Assembly (NCBI RefSeq): GCF_002251735.1
Contig: NZ_NOXS01000031.1
Location: forward strand, 62,001 to 126,000
Length of the DNA stretch: 64,000 nt
Source of the DNA: Elstera cyanobacteriorum
Lineage (GTDB): Bacteria > Pseudomonadota > Alphaproteobacteria > Elsterales > Elsteraceae
Direction: 5' to 3'
Shown piece after piece: positions 1 to 7,984 of this stretch. Within the stretch, counting starts at the first letter, position 1; each line of letters begins with the position of its first letter. The position numbers and the translations under genes are program-made. The notes below the pieces were generated by a model. The model worked only from the letters and a program-made list of their open reading frames with translations. It did no database searches and had not been told where the DNA came from.

Positions 1-10
1 ATGCGTCGTC

Positions 11-55
11 GCGGGTGCCTGTGCGTTTGACGCGCACAGCGCATCGGGCACCCGC
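11..55 (-). terminator. Possible stem-loop downstream of the DUF4405 gene
   Basis: The 9-nt arm at 11-19 (GCGGGTGCC) is complementary to 47-55 (GGCACCCGC), and an inner stem pairs 20-25 with 33-38. It lies just past the stop of the minus-strand DUF4405 gene and has no T tract on either side. It could end that transcript or belong to an unseen gene to the left. The structure is seen; the role is a guess. Confidence 0.3.
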
Positions 56-67
56 TCGGGATTTGCG

Positions 68-577
68 CTAGGGTGTAGGGGCGGTCAGCTTCGCCATGAC
101 CGTCATCGGCGAGACCTTATGCTGGGCGGCAATCCCGGCAATTGTTTCGGTCCCGCGAGCGGCGGTAAACCCGGCCTGCTGCAAGCGCGTTACCGCGCCG
201 CTTTCATCGAGGCCGAGGATGGGGGCGAGTTGGTGAAGCGGGGCTTTCTGGGCCGCGCCCATCAGGGCTATTGCGGGGTTACCGCCGTTCGGCTTGCTCC
301 ATCCGCCATAGGCATAGGCGCCCGCCGCGATCAGGGAGAGGCCGAGGCTGATCGGCATGGCTGCCCGGCGGAAGTAATTTTTAAAGCCCGGCCAGTTGCG
401 CCATAGATGAAGAATGACGGGAACCAGCAGGACCAGCGATAGAATCTCGTGCATCTCGCGGAACAGGTTGGTGCCGAGATGAAAGAACAGTGCCACGCCC
501 GAGACGGTGGAGACGAGAAACAGGCCCACGGTCAGCGGTGTACCATAGCGGAAGAGGGCGGCTTTTAAGCGCTTCAC
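68..577 (-). CDS. DUF4405 family membrane protein
   Basis: A 169-residue protein with three predicted membrane helices (about residues 11-33, 42-60 and 73-93) and histidines near helix ends (FFHLG, MHEIL, ILHLW), as in the DUF4405 family, whose fold resembles small cytochrome b-type bundles. The last 45 residues form a soluble tail resembling short tails in proteobacterial relatives (TETIAGIAAQHKVSP), perhaps a small binding module. The start is GTG at 577, preceded by AAGGGGA at good spacing. That ribosome-binding site lies in the 3' arm of a hairpin (583-619). The gene follows the SDR gene on the same strand after about 100 nt. Biochemical role unknown; haem binding is only a family-based possibility. 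Confidence 0.75.
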   Translation of the reverse strand: MKRLKAALFRYGTPLTVGLFLVSTVSGVALFFHLGTNLFREMHEILSLVLLVPVILHLWRNWPGFKNYFRRAAMPISLGLSLIAAGAYAYGGWSKPNGGNPAIALMGAAQKAPLHQLAPILGLDESGAVTRLQQAGFTAARGTETIAGIAAQHKVSPMTVMAKLTAPTP

Positions 578-619
578 GAAAAATCCCCTTGTTAGATCAC
601 CAGAGTGTCTAACGGGGAT
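578..619 (-). promoter_or_regulatory. Terminator-like leader hairpin containing the RBS of the DUF4405 gene
   Basis: On the minus strand ATCCCC (619-614) and GTTAGA (613-608) pair with TCTAAC (596-591) and GGGGAT (588-583), with a 2-nt bulge and an 11-nt loop. Five T residues follow directly (on the plus strand AAAAA at 579-583, the first sharing a stem base). The 3' arm contains AAGGGGA, the apparent ribosome-binding site of the GTG start at 577. It could be an intrinsic terminator for the upstream folB/SDR transcript, an attenuator, or a translational lock. The sequence cannot decide between these. Confidence 0.5.
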
Positions 620-625
620 AGGCCG

Positions 626-652
626 CGCCCCCTGGGATCATCCCCGGGGGCG
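626..652 (-). terminator. GC-rich hairpin after the SDR gene
   Basis: CGCCCCC (626-632) pairs with GGGGGCG (646-652), and an inner GGGA/TCCC stem (634-637 with 641-644) extends it after one mismatch. It begins 28 nt beyond the stop codon of the SDR gene, so it may end the folB/SDR transcript together with the T-tailed hairpin that follows. There is no T tract of its own. Confidence 0.4.
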
Positions 653-679
653 GGGTGCGGCAGACTGTCCCTACGAGAA

Positions 680-1468
680 TTAGCGCTGGTCTTCGGGGAG
701 ATCGGCCAGCCGCCCGCCGAGATCGAAGAACACGTCGCGCGCCCGGCCCATCAGGCTTTCGCCGCCGTCAACGGTAATGGTCTGACCGGTGAAACTCTCG
801 GTCTCCAGAATGAAGCGGCAGGCGCGGGCGAGGTCTGCGACCGTGCTGCCGCGCCCCAGCGGCGTCGCTTGATGGGCGGTCGCAAAACTATCTTCCGTCT
901 GCCGCCCGGAAATCAGCGTCAAGCCGGGGGAGACGGCGCCGACGCGGATGCGCGGGGCAAGCTGCATCGCCAGCATGCGCATCAGCCCCTTCAACCCAAC
1001 TTTGCCTAAAGTATAGCTGAGAAAATCCGGGTTAAGATTATCGACCTTCTGGTCGAGGATCGCGATGATCACGCCGCTGTCGATATCTGGCTGGCGGGCG
1101 AAATCGCGCGATAGAAACGCCGGGGCGGCCAGGTTGACGGTCAGATGCGCGTCGAATAGCGGCCAATCCAGCGAATTCAGATGGTCGAATTCAAAGAGGG
1201 AGGCGTTATGGATCAACCCATCGACCGGCCCCGCTAAGGCACGGGCGCGCGGCAGCAGGGCTTCGATCCCGTCCCGCGTCGCAAGGTCGGCTTGCACGGC
1301 CCAAGCGGTGCCGCCCGCCGCGTCAATCTCCGCCACCACCCCAGCGGCTTCGGTTGCCGAGGCATTATAATGCACCAGGATACGATGCCCGGCGGCGGCT
1401 AAATCCTTCGCCAATCCAGCGCCGACGCGCTTAGCCGCGCCGGTGATGAGGATCGTCCGCGCCGTCAT
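680..1468 (-). CDS. SDR oxidoreductase, pteridine-reductase (FolM/PTR1)-like
   Basis: A 262-residue short-chain dehydrogenase. The N-terminal nucleotide-binding loop reads TGAAKRVG, the variant typical of dihydromonapterin/pteridine reductases that use NADPH. HNAS marks the NAG-like motif, and the catalytic pair is in SYTLGK (YxxxK). The C-terminal DGGES is also typical of SDRs. It overlaps folB by 4 nt, so the two are very probably translationally coupled, which supports a pterin substrate: reduction of dihydro- to tetrahydro-pterin or -folate. The pterin assignment is inference from the motif and neighbour; SDR membership is certain. Confidence 0.85.
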   Translation of the reverse strand: MTARTILITGAAKRVGAGLAKDLAAAGHRILVHYNASATEAAGVVAEIDAAGGTAWAVQADLATRDGIEALLPRARALAGPVDGLIHNASLFEFDHLNSLDWPLFDAHLTVNLAAPAFLSRDFARQPDIDSGVIIAILDQKVDNLNPDFLSYTLGKVGLKGLMRMLAMQLAPRIRVGAVSPGLTLISGRQTEDSFATAHQATPLGRGSTVADLARACRFILETESFTGQTITVDGGESLMGRARDVFFDLGGRLADLPEDQR

Positions 1469-1875
1469 GCTAAAGGCTCTGGGCGGCGGCGGTAGAGTTC
1501 GACGCCGACCGCGTCGATCTCGTTAAAAATCGCGGTTTTCTGAACCGAAACCCGGCAGGCTTCGACGCGCGGCAGGCTGAAACAGAGGGCGACCAATTCT
1601 TCGGCCAGGGTTTCCAGCAGGTCGGTATGCGGGCGGGTCGGCCAGGCTTTTAGGGCGGCGCGCAGCGGGTCATAATCCATAAACACCGCGTCGGTCTCCG
1701 GGCGCGGCGAATGGGCGAACAGCTCGATCCGCACCCGCAGGGGATTAGGATGCTCGGCGAATTTTTCCCACGGGTGCAGACCGACGCGGGCTTCCGTGCG
1801 GATATTATCCAGCAGGATGCGCACGTAATCGCGGCTGGCGTCCCATAGCCCGGTGGGGGAGGATGCTTCTGTCAT
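1465..1875 (-). CDS. folB: Dihydroneopterin aldolase
   Basis: A 136-residue FolB-fold protein. Dihydroneopterin aldolase converts dihydroneopterin to 6-hydroxymethyl-dihydropterin plus glycolaldehyde in folate synthesis, in the cytosol. The N-terminus LLDNIRTEARVGLHPWE fits the family, whose members begin with a short strand and a GxxxxE segment. The later TDLLETLAEELVALC helix and VQKTAIF strand are also typical. It lies 38 nt after the esterase gene on the same strand and overlaps the downstream SDR gene by 4 nt. Length is slightly above the usual 115-125 residues, through the N-terminus. ATG at 1875 follows GGGGGAGAG-like purines only weakly. Confidence 0.88.
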   Translation of the reverse strand: MTEASSPTGLWDASRDYVRILLDNIRTEARVGLHPWEKFAEHPNPLRVRIELFAHSPRPETDAVFMDYDPLRAALKAWPTRPHTDLLETLAEELVALCFSLPRVEACRVSVQKTAIFNEIDAVGVELYRRRPEPLA

Positions 1876-1913
1876 GGGGGAGAGCCTAGGCCGTCACGCG
1901 CGCCTGTCCAGCC

Positions 1914-2594
1914 CTAGGACGAGAGGCAGTGCTGAAGAAAGCGCTGGCCAGCTTCCAACCCGGCATCGTCGATGGAATGGCCGAGGCGCGGGCAGGTTAG
2001 GGTTTCCACCGGCACCCCGGCGGCGGCGAGCGTGGTTTCCGCCTTGGCGAGGCTGGCGTAGGGCACCACCGGGTCAGCGTCGCCATGCACCAGCAGCACC
2101 GGCGGCTTAGCGGTCAGGTCGGTCGCGAGGCTGGGCGGGTCGATCAGCATGCCGGAAAACCCAAGCACGCCCGCCAGCGGCACCGGGCGGCGCAGGGCGA
2201 CGTGCAGGGCCATCATCGTGCCTTGGGAGAAGCCGACCAGGGCCAGTTTGTTGGCTGGCAGATCGAAGCGCGCCAGAATATCGTCGATCAGCTCGTTCAA
2301 CACGGGGGCCACGGCATCAGCCCCGGTGCGGCGCAGCCCATCGGCCAGGGGCGCACCCGCCATAATCTCGCGTAGGGAGAACCATTGATAGCCCAGCGGC
2401 GACATTTCGCAGACGAAGGGCGCATCCGGCCCGATGAAGGCGGCGTGCGGCAGCGCTTCGGCCCAATAGGGCGCAAGCCCCAGCAGATCGGCCCCGTTCG
2501 ACCCATAGCCGTGCAATAGCAGAACCGCTTGCTCCGGTTGGCCCCCGGCTTTCGGGCCGATCATCTGGATATTGGTAAAACGCCCGTCGGTCAT
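1914..2594 (-). CDS. Alpha/beta hydrolase, carboxylesterase/phospholipase (YpfH) type
   Basis: A 226-residue serine hydrolase of the phospholipase/carboxylesterase family. The nucleophile elbow is GFSQG, the acid lies in HGDADPVVPY and the histidine in LGHSID. LLHGYGSNGADL supplies the oxyanion loop. Members cleave short acyl esters or thioesters in the cytosol; the physiological substrate is unknown. I chose ATG at 2594 because AAAGGA sits 9 nt upstream; a GTG at 2612 in the same frame has no such site. The gene is first in a likely run with folB and the SDR gene, but no shared function is evident. Confidence 0.85.
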   Translation of the reverse strand: MTDGRFTNIQMIGPKAGGQPEQAVLLLHGYGSNGADLLGLAPYWAEALPHAAFIGPDAPFVCEMSPLGYQWFSLREIMAGAPLADGLRRTGADAVAPVLNELIDDILARFDLPANKLALVGFSQGTMMALHVALRRPVPLAGVLGFSGMLIDPPSLATDLTAKPPVLLVHGDADPVVPYASLAKAETTLAAAGVPVETLTCPRLGHSIDDAGLEAGQRFLQHCLSS

Positions 2595-2655
2595 GGCTGC
2601 GGTCCTTTGCACAGAATGCGGCGACGATACCGGCGGGCGCCGCCTAGGCCAAGGG

Positions 2656-3189
2656 TTAAGAGGCGGGGGTGCGCAGGGGCTTCAGGCCATCGATCAACCC
2701 GCTTGCCAAGCGTTCGCTGGCTGTTTTGAGGGCAATTTTTGTATCAAACCCGTTGGCGATTAAATGAAGCACTTCAGCCGCCTCAGCAGAATATAAAGTT
2801 TTTCCGGCACTGTTCGAGACAGTGGCCTTTAGAACCGTCGATCCGCCTGTAAGGGGATTCCATTTACGAACGGTAACATCAATGCGTGCTTTAAGAGGTG
2901 CGTCAGCGTTTTCGGCAACAACTTCAAGTTTTTCTTGTGAAAGCTTCCCGTTCAGTGCAGTTATGGCAATATTTTGATAAGCTTCAAGGTCAGCGGCAGG
3001 CGTTTTTGCGGTCACATCCTCAAAAGTTTCGATGACCTCAATTTTTAGGCTCGTTGCAAACTTGGAGGCGCCAGTCGGCACATCTGCGGCCGTCACCCCT
3101 TCCGGACGTGAGACGGAAGCGCAAGCAGCCAAAGCTAAAATGCCAACACTGATTACACCGAACTGTAGTGTTTTTGCGAAAGATCGCAT
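2656..3189 (-). CDS. Lipoprotein of unknown function (paralogue 2 of 2)
   Basis: A 177-residue predicted lipoprotein: a signal peptide ending in the lipobox LAAC, with Cys23 as the lipidated residue. The mature part (about 150 residues) has alternating strands and helices; I do not recognise the family with confidence, though it resembles small DUF4410-like outer-membrane lipoproteins. It aligns along its length with the upstream neighbour (shared patterns EDVT/KDVT, ADLEAY/EELDGY, PLTGG/PIVGG, KTASERLASGLI/RKSSEQVADAIL), so the two arose by tandem duplication. It is visibly richer in A+T than its surroundings. AGAAGGA precedes the ATG. Function unknown. Confidence 0.75.
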   Translation of the reverse strand: MRSFAKTLQFGVISVGILALAACASVSRPEGVTAADVPTGASKFATSLKIEVIETFEDVTAKTPAADLEAYQNIAITALNGKLSQEKLEVVAENADAPLKARIDVTVRKWNPLTGGSTVLKATVSNSAGKTLYSAEAAEVLHLIANGFDTKIALKTASERLASGLIDGLKPLRTPAS

Positions 3190-3211
3190 CCCGATTTTCC
3201 TTCTTAGGGTG

Positions 3212-3748
3212 TTAAGAGGATTTACTAGCTCTAAGCTGGGCTAAAATCGCATCCGCGACCTGCTCGCTGCTTTTGCGCAGGGCGATGGTGGTGTTTCGGG
3301 TGGTCTTTGCCATGTAAAGCTCATCCGAGCCTTTGGCCGTCAGCAGCACGTCACCGGCGAGATTCAGAAGCTTTGCTTCTGCCGAGGCGCTAAGGCCGCC
3401 GACAATGGGGTCGTTTATCCGAACCTGAAGACGCAGACGCATCCGCAACGAGGCTTCAGCCGGCGCTGAGATGAGGTCCAGCTTTTCCGTCGCCAGTTTC
3501 TCTACCAGAGGGGCCATGGCGGCATTTACGTAACCGTCCAGTTCTTCTCGGTTGGTTTGCTGAGTAACGTCCTTCAGCGTGTGGATCATCTCAATCGTAA
3601 TCTCCACAACCACGCGCGACGCGCCGGGCGGTAGAACCACCGGGGCGGCGACCGGACGGGGCGCGGCGGTCGTTGTGCAGCCCGCCAGGATCAGCCCTCC
3701 GAAAGCAAGAAGACCGCGTCGCGTCATACCAGTTGAATACGTCTGCAT
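3212..3748 (-). CDS. Lipoprotein of unknown function (paralogue 1 of 2)
   Basis: A 178-residue predicted lipoprotein. The signal peptide MTRRGLLAFGGLILAGC has a twin arginine at residues 10-11 and a lipobox with Cys24, so export could be by Tat or Sec. The mature domain is paralogous to the next gene, which starts 22 nt downstream, and both are probably one transcript. The domain carries KDVTQQTNREELDGY, MRLRLQVRINDP and a conserved C-terminal helix ending in LAQLRA. No catalytic motif is visible. A structural or assembly role in the envelope is possible, but nothing in the sequence proves it. Confidence 0.75.
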   Translation of the reverse strand: MQTYSTGMTRRGLLAFGGLILAGCTTTAAPRPVAAPVVLPPGASRVVVEITIEMIHTLKDVTQQTNREELDGYVNAAMAPLVEKLATEKLDLISAPAEASLRMRLRLQVRINDPIVGGLSASAEAKLLNLAGDVLLTAKGSDELYMAKTTRNTTIALRKSSEQVADAILAQLRASKSS

Positions 3749-3935
3749 GGAGAGAGGTTCCTACAGCCGAAAGCTGTGGCATGCTTAACGGAGCAAGCGT
3801 CAAATCGCAAACATTTTAACAAAGTGTTAGTGATTGAGATTTGCTCAAAATCATAATTATAATAATTCTAATTGACTGAATGGACTGTCTCCGGCAGGCT
3901 GATCGGCAAGCAACCCACCCGTGGAGGAAGGCCCT
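3749..3935 (+). promoter_or_regulatory. AT-rich divergent promoter region upstream of the catalase gene
   Basis: This 187-nt gap separates the lipoprotein gene (minus) from the catalase gene (plus). It holds an imperfect inverted repeat AACATTTT/AAAGTGTT (3810-3828), another TGATTGAG/CTCAAAATCA (3831-3853) and the AT-rich run at 3850-3875. Such a tract could be an operator for a peroxide or iron regulator, but it matches no consensus well enough to name one. Confidence 0.35.
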
Positions 3936-5378
3936 ATGTCCGATAAACCCGTGATGACCACCAGCGCCGGGGCGCCGGTATCCGATAATCAGAACAGCCT
4001 GACGGCGGGGCCGCGCGGCCCGGTGCTGATGCAGGATTATCAGTTGATCGAAAAACTTGCCCATCAGAACCGCGAACGCATCCCGGAACGGGTCGTTCAT
4101 GCCAAGGGCTGGGGGGCGTTCGGCACCTTTACCGTCACGCAGGATATCACCCGCTATAGCCGGGCCAAGATTTTCGGCGCGGTCGGCAAGCAAACGCCAA
4201 TGCTGGCGCGCTTTTCCACCGTTGCGGGCGAACAGGGCGCCGCGGATGCCGAGCGCGACGTGCGCGGCTTCGCCCTGAAATTCTATACGGAGGAGGGGAA
4301 TTGGGATCTGGTCGGCAATAACACGCCGGTCTTCTTTATCCGCGACCCGCTGAAGTTCCCCGATTTCATCCATACCCAGAAGCGGCATCCGCGCACCAAT
4401 CTACGCTCCAATACCGCCGCCTGGGATTTCTGGTCCTTAAGCCCGGAAAGCCTGCATCAGGTAACGATCCTGATGTCGGATCGCGGCCTGCCGGTCAGCC
4501 CGCGCTTCATGAATGGCTATGGCAGCCATACCTATAGTTTCTGGAACACGGACGGTGAACGGTTCTGGGTGAAGTTCCACTTCAAGACCCAGCAGGGCCA
4601 TAAGACCCTGACCAATGCCGAAGCGGAGGCCGTGGTCGGCAAGAGCCGCGAAACCTATCAAGAAGACCTCTTCGGCAGTATCGAAGCGGGGGATTTCCCG
4701 CGCTGGACGGTCTATGTGCAGGTGATGCCGGAGTTGGAGGCGGAGAAAACCCCCTATAATCCCTTCGATCTTACGAAAGTTTGGCCGCATGGCGATTATC
4801 CACTGATCGAAGTGGGGGTGATCGAGCTGAACCGCAACGCCGATAATTACTTCGCCGACATCGAGCAGGCGGCCTTCTCCCCGTCCAATATCGTGCCCGG
4901 CATCGGCTTCTCGCCCGATAAAATGCTGCAAGCGCGCATCTTCGCCTATGCCGACGCGCATCGCTATCGCCTGGGCACCCATTACGAAGCGTTGCCGGTG
5001 AATGCGCCAAAATGCCCCGTGCATCACTATTATAAGGACGGGTCGATGCGCTTTTTCCGCAACGATGCGGGCAATCCCGATCTTTACTACGAGCCGAACT
5101 CCTTCGGCGGGCCGACGCAAGACCCGTCGGTGGCCGAACCGCCGCTGCGCATCTCCGGCGACGCTGCGCGCTATAACCACCGCGACGGCAACGACGATTA
5201 CACGCAAGCGGGCAACCTCTTCCGCCTGTTGCCGGAGGGTGAAAAAGCCCGGCTGTTCCAGAATATTGCCGGGTCGATGCAGGGCGTTCCCCAAGCGATC
5301 ATCGACCGGCAATTGGCCCATTTCGACAAGGCCGACCCGGCCTATGGCGCCGGGGTACGGGCGGCGTTGGGGCGGTAA
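3936..5378 (+). CDS. katA: Monofunctional haem catalase, small-subunit type
   Basis: A 480-residue catalase decomposing hydrogen peroxide to water and oxygen. The distal His is in [11 protein letters not shown] and the distal Asn in VGNNTPVFF. The phenolate haem ligand lies in [14 protein letters not shown]. The conserved [13 protein letters not shown] and [13 protein letters not shown] segments are intact. Length fits small-subunit (clade 3-like) enzymes without the C-terminal flavodoxin-like domain. I place the start at ATG 3936, where GGAGG lies 8 nt upstream; an in-frame GTG at 3921 precedes that site. No signal peptide, so cytosolic. No OxyR-type regulator gene is adjacent. It converges on the ATP-grasp gene across a shared hairpin. 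Confidence 0.97.
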   Translation: MSDKPVMTTSAGAPVSDNQNSLTAGPRGPVLMQDYQLIEKLAHQNRERIPERVVHAKGWGAFGTFTVTQDITRYSRAKIFGAVGKQTPMLARFSTVAGEQGAADAERDVRGFALKFYTEEGNWDLVGNNTPVFFIRDPLKFPDFIHTQKRHPRTNLRSNTAAWDFWSLSPESLHQVTILMSDRGLPVSPRFMNGYGSHTYSFWNTDGERFWVKFHFKTQQGHKTLTNAEAEAVVGKSRETYQEDLFGSIEAGDFPRWTVYVQVMPELEAEKTPYNPFDLTKVWPHGDYPLIEVGVIELNRNADNYFADIEQAAFSPSNIVPGIGFSPDKMLQARIFAYADAHRYRLGTHYEALPVNAPKCPVHHYYKDGSMRFFRNDAGNPDLYYEPNSFGGPTQDPSVAEPPLRISGDAARYNHRDGNDDYTQAGNLFRLLPEGEKARLFQNIAGSMQGVPQAIIDRQLAHFDKADPAYGAGVRAALGR

Positions 5379-5384
5379 ACCGGC

Positions 5385-5405
5385 GGGGGAGCTTTTTGCT
5401 CCCCC
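5385..5405. terminator. Bidirectional hairpin between convergent genes
   Basis: GGGGGAGC (5385-5392) and GCTCCCCC (5398-5405) form a perfect 8-bp stem around TTTTT, between the catalase stop and the ATP-grasp stop, touching the latter. No T tract follows on the plus strand. The same stem sequence recurs at 30682-30700. Confidence 0.55.
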
Positions 5406-6526
5406 TATCCCTCCATATAATGCGGCACAAACCGGCTGCTATTGCCAGTGATCGGCATCACATCCTCGCGGATGCCAAGGCCGCAGGCCTCGCTATCGAC
5501 CATCCAGACGCCGAGAACCGGATAAGTGCCGTCAAAGCACGGCAGGCTGCTGCGGCTCTGCCAGACCATCGGGCCGTTTTCGAAGGGACCGCCAAGGGCG
5601 AGGTCCGCCGCGCCCGGACGGTCGAGGCGGACATTAGCCCCCTCGCGCCCCCAGATCGGCTTGCGCACGCGCGGGCTGGGTACAGCGTCCGGGTTAAACC
5701 CCGCCGGCAGCAGATTGGGATGCCCCGGGGCAAGTTCCCAGAGGGCGACCAGCAAGCCCTTACCCGTTAGCAGCAGCTTCCAAGCGGGTTCGATCCAGTG
5801 GGTTCCTGCATTGGCGATGTGGGCGGCGAAAGGTTCCGCCACAAGCCATTCCCACGGGTAGAGTTTGAACAGCGTCTCAATCGGTCGGTTTGCGGTATCG
5901 AGGAAGCGGTGGCCGTCCCAGCCGATTTGCTGGATGGGCAGGAAGTCGGCCTGCCGCCCGGCTTGCAGGGCGGTTTCCATCAGATAGGCTAGGGTCGTGC
6001 GGTCTTCTTCATCCTGAACGCTGGTGAAAACCGTCCGCCCGTTCGGGGCCGGTTGAGTGCCCCAGGCCTCGATGAGTGCTTCATGAATCCAGTTGAACTG
6101 GTCGTAGGCCGGGTGGACCGTCTCTTTCCAATCCCATTGGATAACGGCGGCTTCGAGCAGGCTGGTTGGCGTATCGGCGTTGTATTCCAGCAGTTTCGGC
6201 GGGCCGGACCCATCGAAATGAAAATCGAACCGGCCGTAGAGATCGCGCGCATCAGCCTCCCAACTGGCTTCGATCAGCGGAACTGCCGCCTCGGGGATCC
6301 CAAAACGGTCGTAATCGCCGCGCGTTACGATTCCGTCGGCAGCGGCGAGGGCGAGCGCGTGTAGTTCATTGGCCGCGCGTTCTAGGGTTTCGATCTCGGT
6401 GCCGGTGAAGGCATAGGCGACGCTTTCATCCCAATAGGGGATCCCGCCGATGCTATGGAACGTCAGGCCGAGGGCTTCGACAAGCCCAGGCCAGCCGGGG
6501 CGCGGGGTTTGCGGGACGCGGCGCAT
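5405..6526 (-). CDS. Glutathionylspermidine-synthase-like ATP-grasp ligase (YgiC/YjfC type)
   Basis: A 373-residue protein matching the synthetase half of glutathionylspermidine synthase, with no amidase domain, as in E. coli YgiC and YjfC. YGRFDFHFDGSGPPKLLEYN is the conserved acidic segment that binds Mg-ATP in this ATP-grasp family, and the C-terminal GREGANV and GNSSRFVPHYM also match. These stand-alone members probably join a carboxylate to an amine using ATP, but spermidine ligation has not generally been shown for them. It overlaps the DUF1190 gene by one base (TAATG), so the two are coupled. Substrate unknown; family assignment firm. Confidence 0.85.
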   Translation of the reverse strand: MRRVPQTPRPGWPGLVEALGLTFHSIGGIPYWDESVAYAFTGTEIETLERAANELHALALAAADGIVTRGDYDRFGIPEAAVPLIEASWEADARDLYGRFDFHFDGSGPPKLLEYNADTPTSLLEAAVIQWDWKETVHPAYDQFNWIHEALIEAWGTQPAPNGRTVFTSVQDEEDRTTLAYLMETALQAGRQADFLPIQQIGWDGHRFLDTANRPIETLFKLYPWEWLVAEPFAAHIANAGTHWIEPAWKLLLTGKGLLVALWELAPGHPNLLPAGFNPDAVPSPRVRKPIWGREGANVRLDRPGAADLALGGPFENGPMVWQSRSSLPCFDGTYPVLGVWMVDSEACGLGIREDVMPITGNSSRFVPHYMEG

Positions 6527-7254
6527 TAGCTTTTCGAACTAAGGGCAAATTGGCCCGCCGATTGCCCGAAGCCGCCGCGCTTCACATAGGCCACGGTTTT
6601 GGGCGCGAGCGCCTTGGCACCGGTCAGCCGTTGGGCGCTGGGAATATTACCGCTGGGGCGGTCGTATCGGATGACGTCGGCGATCGTGTCGATCATCACG
6701 CGGGCCGCATCGCTGCCGCAAAGCCCCAGGAACCCAGCGGGTGTTCCGTCAGTGCAGCGCAATCCGCCGCCATTGGGTGTCACCGAGCCGGGATAACTGG
6801 CGAAACGGGCGGTGCCGACATAAAAATTGCCCGCCCGGTCGAACCAGACCGGTAGACTGCGGGTGCCCGATCCCCGGGTCAGCAGCAGCACGCCATTCAT
6901 GATCGGCGTGAAGGCTACAGGGGTTCGCGGCGGGTCGGTTTCGATGCAATTCGCGGCATCGGTTTCGCAGGCAGCCTGACCGGCGAAGGTCGGGGCGATG
7001 GTTTCATGCAGGGCGCGCGTATCGGCCAATAGGTCATCGCAGGTCGACAGGTCGAACCCCGCCACCGTGCAGGTGAACCGATTGTGGATCGGCAAATACT
7101 CCACCTGAAGATCACTGCCGCCGCTGGGGATCACCTGAAGAATGGCATAGGCCAGCGAGGCCATGAACACCGGACCCAGAATTGCGATCTGGACGATTCG
7201 CTTTTCGCGGGCGGCAAGATCGGCGGCGGGCGGAGTAAGGGACGGTTCGGTCAC
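6526..7254 (-). CDS. DUF1190-like (YgiB-type) membrane-anchored protein
   Basis: A 242-residue protein with one N-terminal membrane helix (about residues 20-42) followed by a soluble, probably periplasmic domain. Four to six cysteines are spaced through it (FTCTV, STCDD, AACETDAANCIE, LRCTDG, LGLCG). The tail VAYVKRGGFGQS matches the characteristic Arg-Gly-Gly-Phe-Gly end of DUF1190/YgiB proteins, and the stop codon overlaps the start of the YgiC-like ligase, as ygiB sits before ygiC in E. coli. The family call rests on that tail, the anchor and the neighbour; the middle is divergent. It may be the partner or substrate of the ligase. Confidence 0.6.
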   Translation of the reverse strand: MTEPSLTPPAADLAAREKRIVQIAILGPVFMASLAYAILQVIPSGGSDLQVEYLPIHNRFTCTVAGFDLSTCDDLLADTRALHETIAPTFAGQAACETDAANCIETDPPRTPVAFTPIMNGVLLLTRGSGTRSLPVWFDRAGNFYVGTARFASYPGSVTPNGGGLRCTDGTPAGFLGLCGSDAARVMIDTIADVIRYDRPSGNIPSAQRLTGAKALAPKTVAYVKRGGFGQSAGQFALSSKS

Positions 7255-7321
7255 GGAAGTATGGGTGTTAGGAAAACTTTAACGAGTATAGCGGCCTACC
7301 GCGCGTCTTGAAAGGTGAGAC

Positions 7322-7984
7322 TTAGCCCGCCTGTTCCTCGATCACCACCGCATCCCGATCCGTGCGATTGCGGTAGAGATGCCAGAGGAAATGCGCCGCC
7401 GCGCCGCGCATCGGGGCCAGCGGTTCGCCTGCCACACGGCGGGCTTTGCCAGTTGGGCGTTCCGGCAGGCCGCGCAGGTGACGGAAGGCTTCCATGACGG
7501 CAATATCGTCGGCGGGCCACAGGTCGGGGCGGCCGTGGGCGAACAGCAGATAGACCTCCGCCGTCCAGGCGCCGATGCCTTTGACGGCGGTGAGATGGGC
7601 GAGGGCGGCGTCATCGTCCATCCCATCGAGATCGTCCAGGCGCACGCGGCCTTCCGCAATCTCGGTGGCGAGGATCTTCGCATAGCGGATTTTTGCCGCC
7701 GAGAGGCCGCAGGCCCTTAGGGCGTCATCGTCGGTCGCTAGAACCTTGTCCGGTACCATCTCCCCCACCAGTGTCTTCATGCGGTCGCGGATCGTGCGGG
7801 CGGCGGTGACGGAAAGCTGCTGGCCGAGGATAATATCGAGCAGCGTCTCAAACCCCGGCTGCCAGCGCCGCAGGGTTGGCGCGCCGATGCGGGCATATTC
7901 GCGGGCTATATCGGCATCGCGCCCGGCGAGATAGTCGAGCGCGGCGACAAGATCGGCATCGGTTTTCAAACGGTCGGGCAGCAT
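7322..7984 (-). CDS. DNA-3-methyladenine glycosylase II, AlkA-type
   Basis: A 220-residue HhH-GPD base-excision glycosylase removing alkylated bases. The helix-hairpin-helix is at about residues 133-150 (LTAVKGIGAWTAEVYL), and the catalytic Asp is in WPADD (159-160). GQQLSVTAARTI at residues 54-65 is the conserved helix of AlkA-like enzymes. It lacks the N-terminal extra domain of E. coli AlkA, so it is the short form common in alphaproteobacteria. No Fe-S cysteines. Its leader folds into a stem that includes the ribosome-binding site (see 7985-8029). It is separated by 67 nt from the DUF1190 gene on the same strand. Confidence 0.92.
   Translation of the reverse strand: MLPDRLKTDADLVAALDYLAGRDADIAREYARIGAPTLRRWQPGFETLLDIILGQQLSVTAARTIRDRMKTLVGEMVPDKVLATDDDALRACGLSAAKIRYAKILATEIAEGRVRLDDLDGMDDDAALAHLTAVKGIGAWTAEVYLLFAHGRPDLWPADDIAVMEAFRHLRGLPERPTGKARRVAGEPLAPMRGAAAHFLWHLYRNRTDRDAVVIEEQAG

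Noticed and set aside
4437-5321. A 294-codon frame opposite catalase
   Set aside because: Shadow frame; the catalase motifs are on the other strand.
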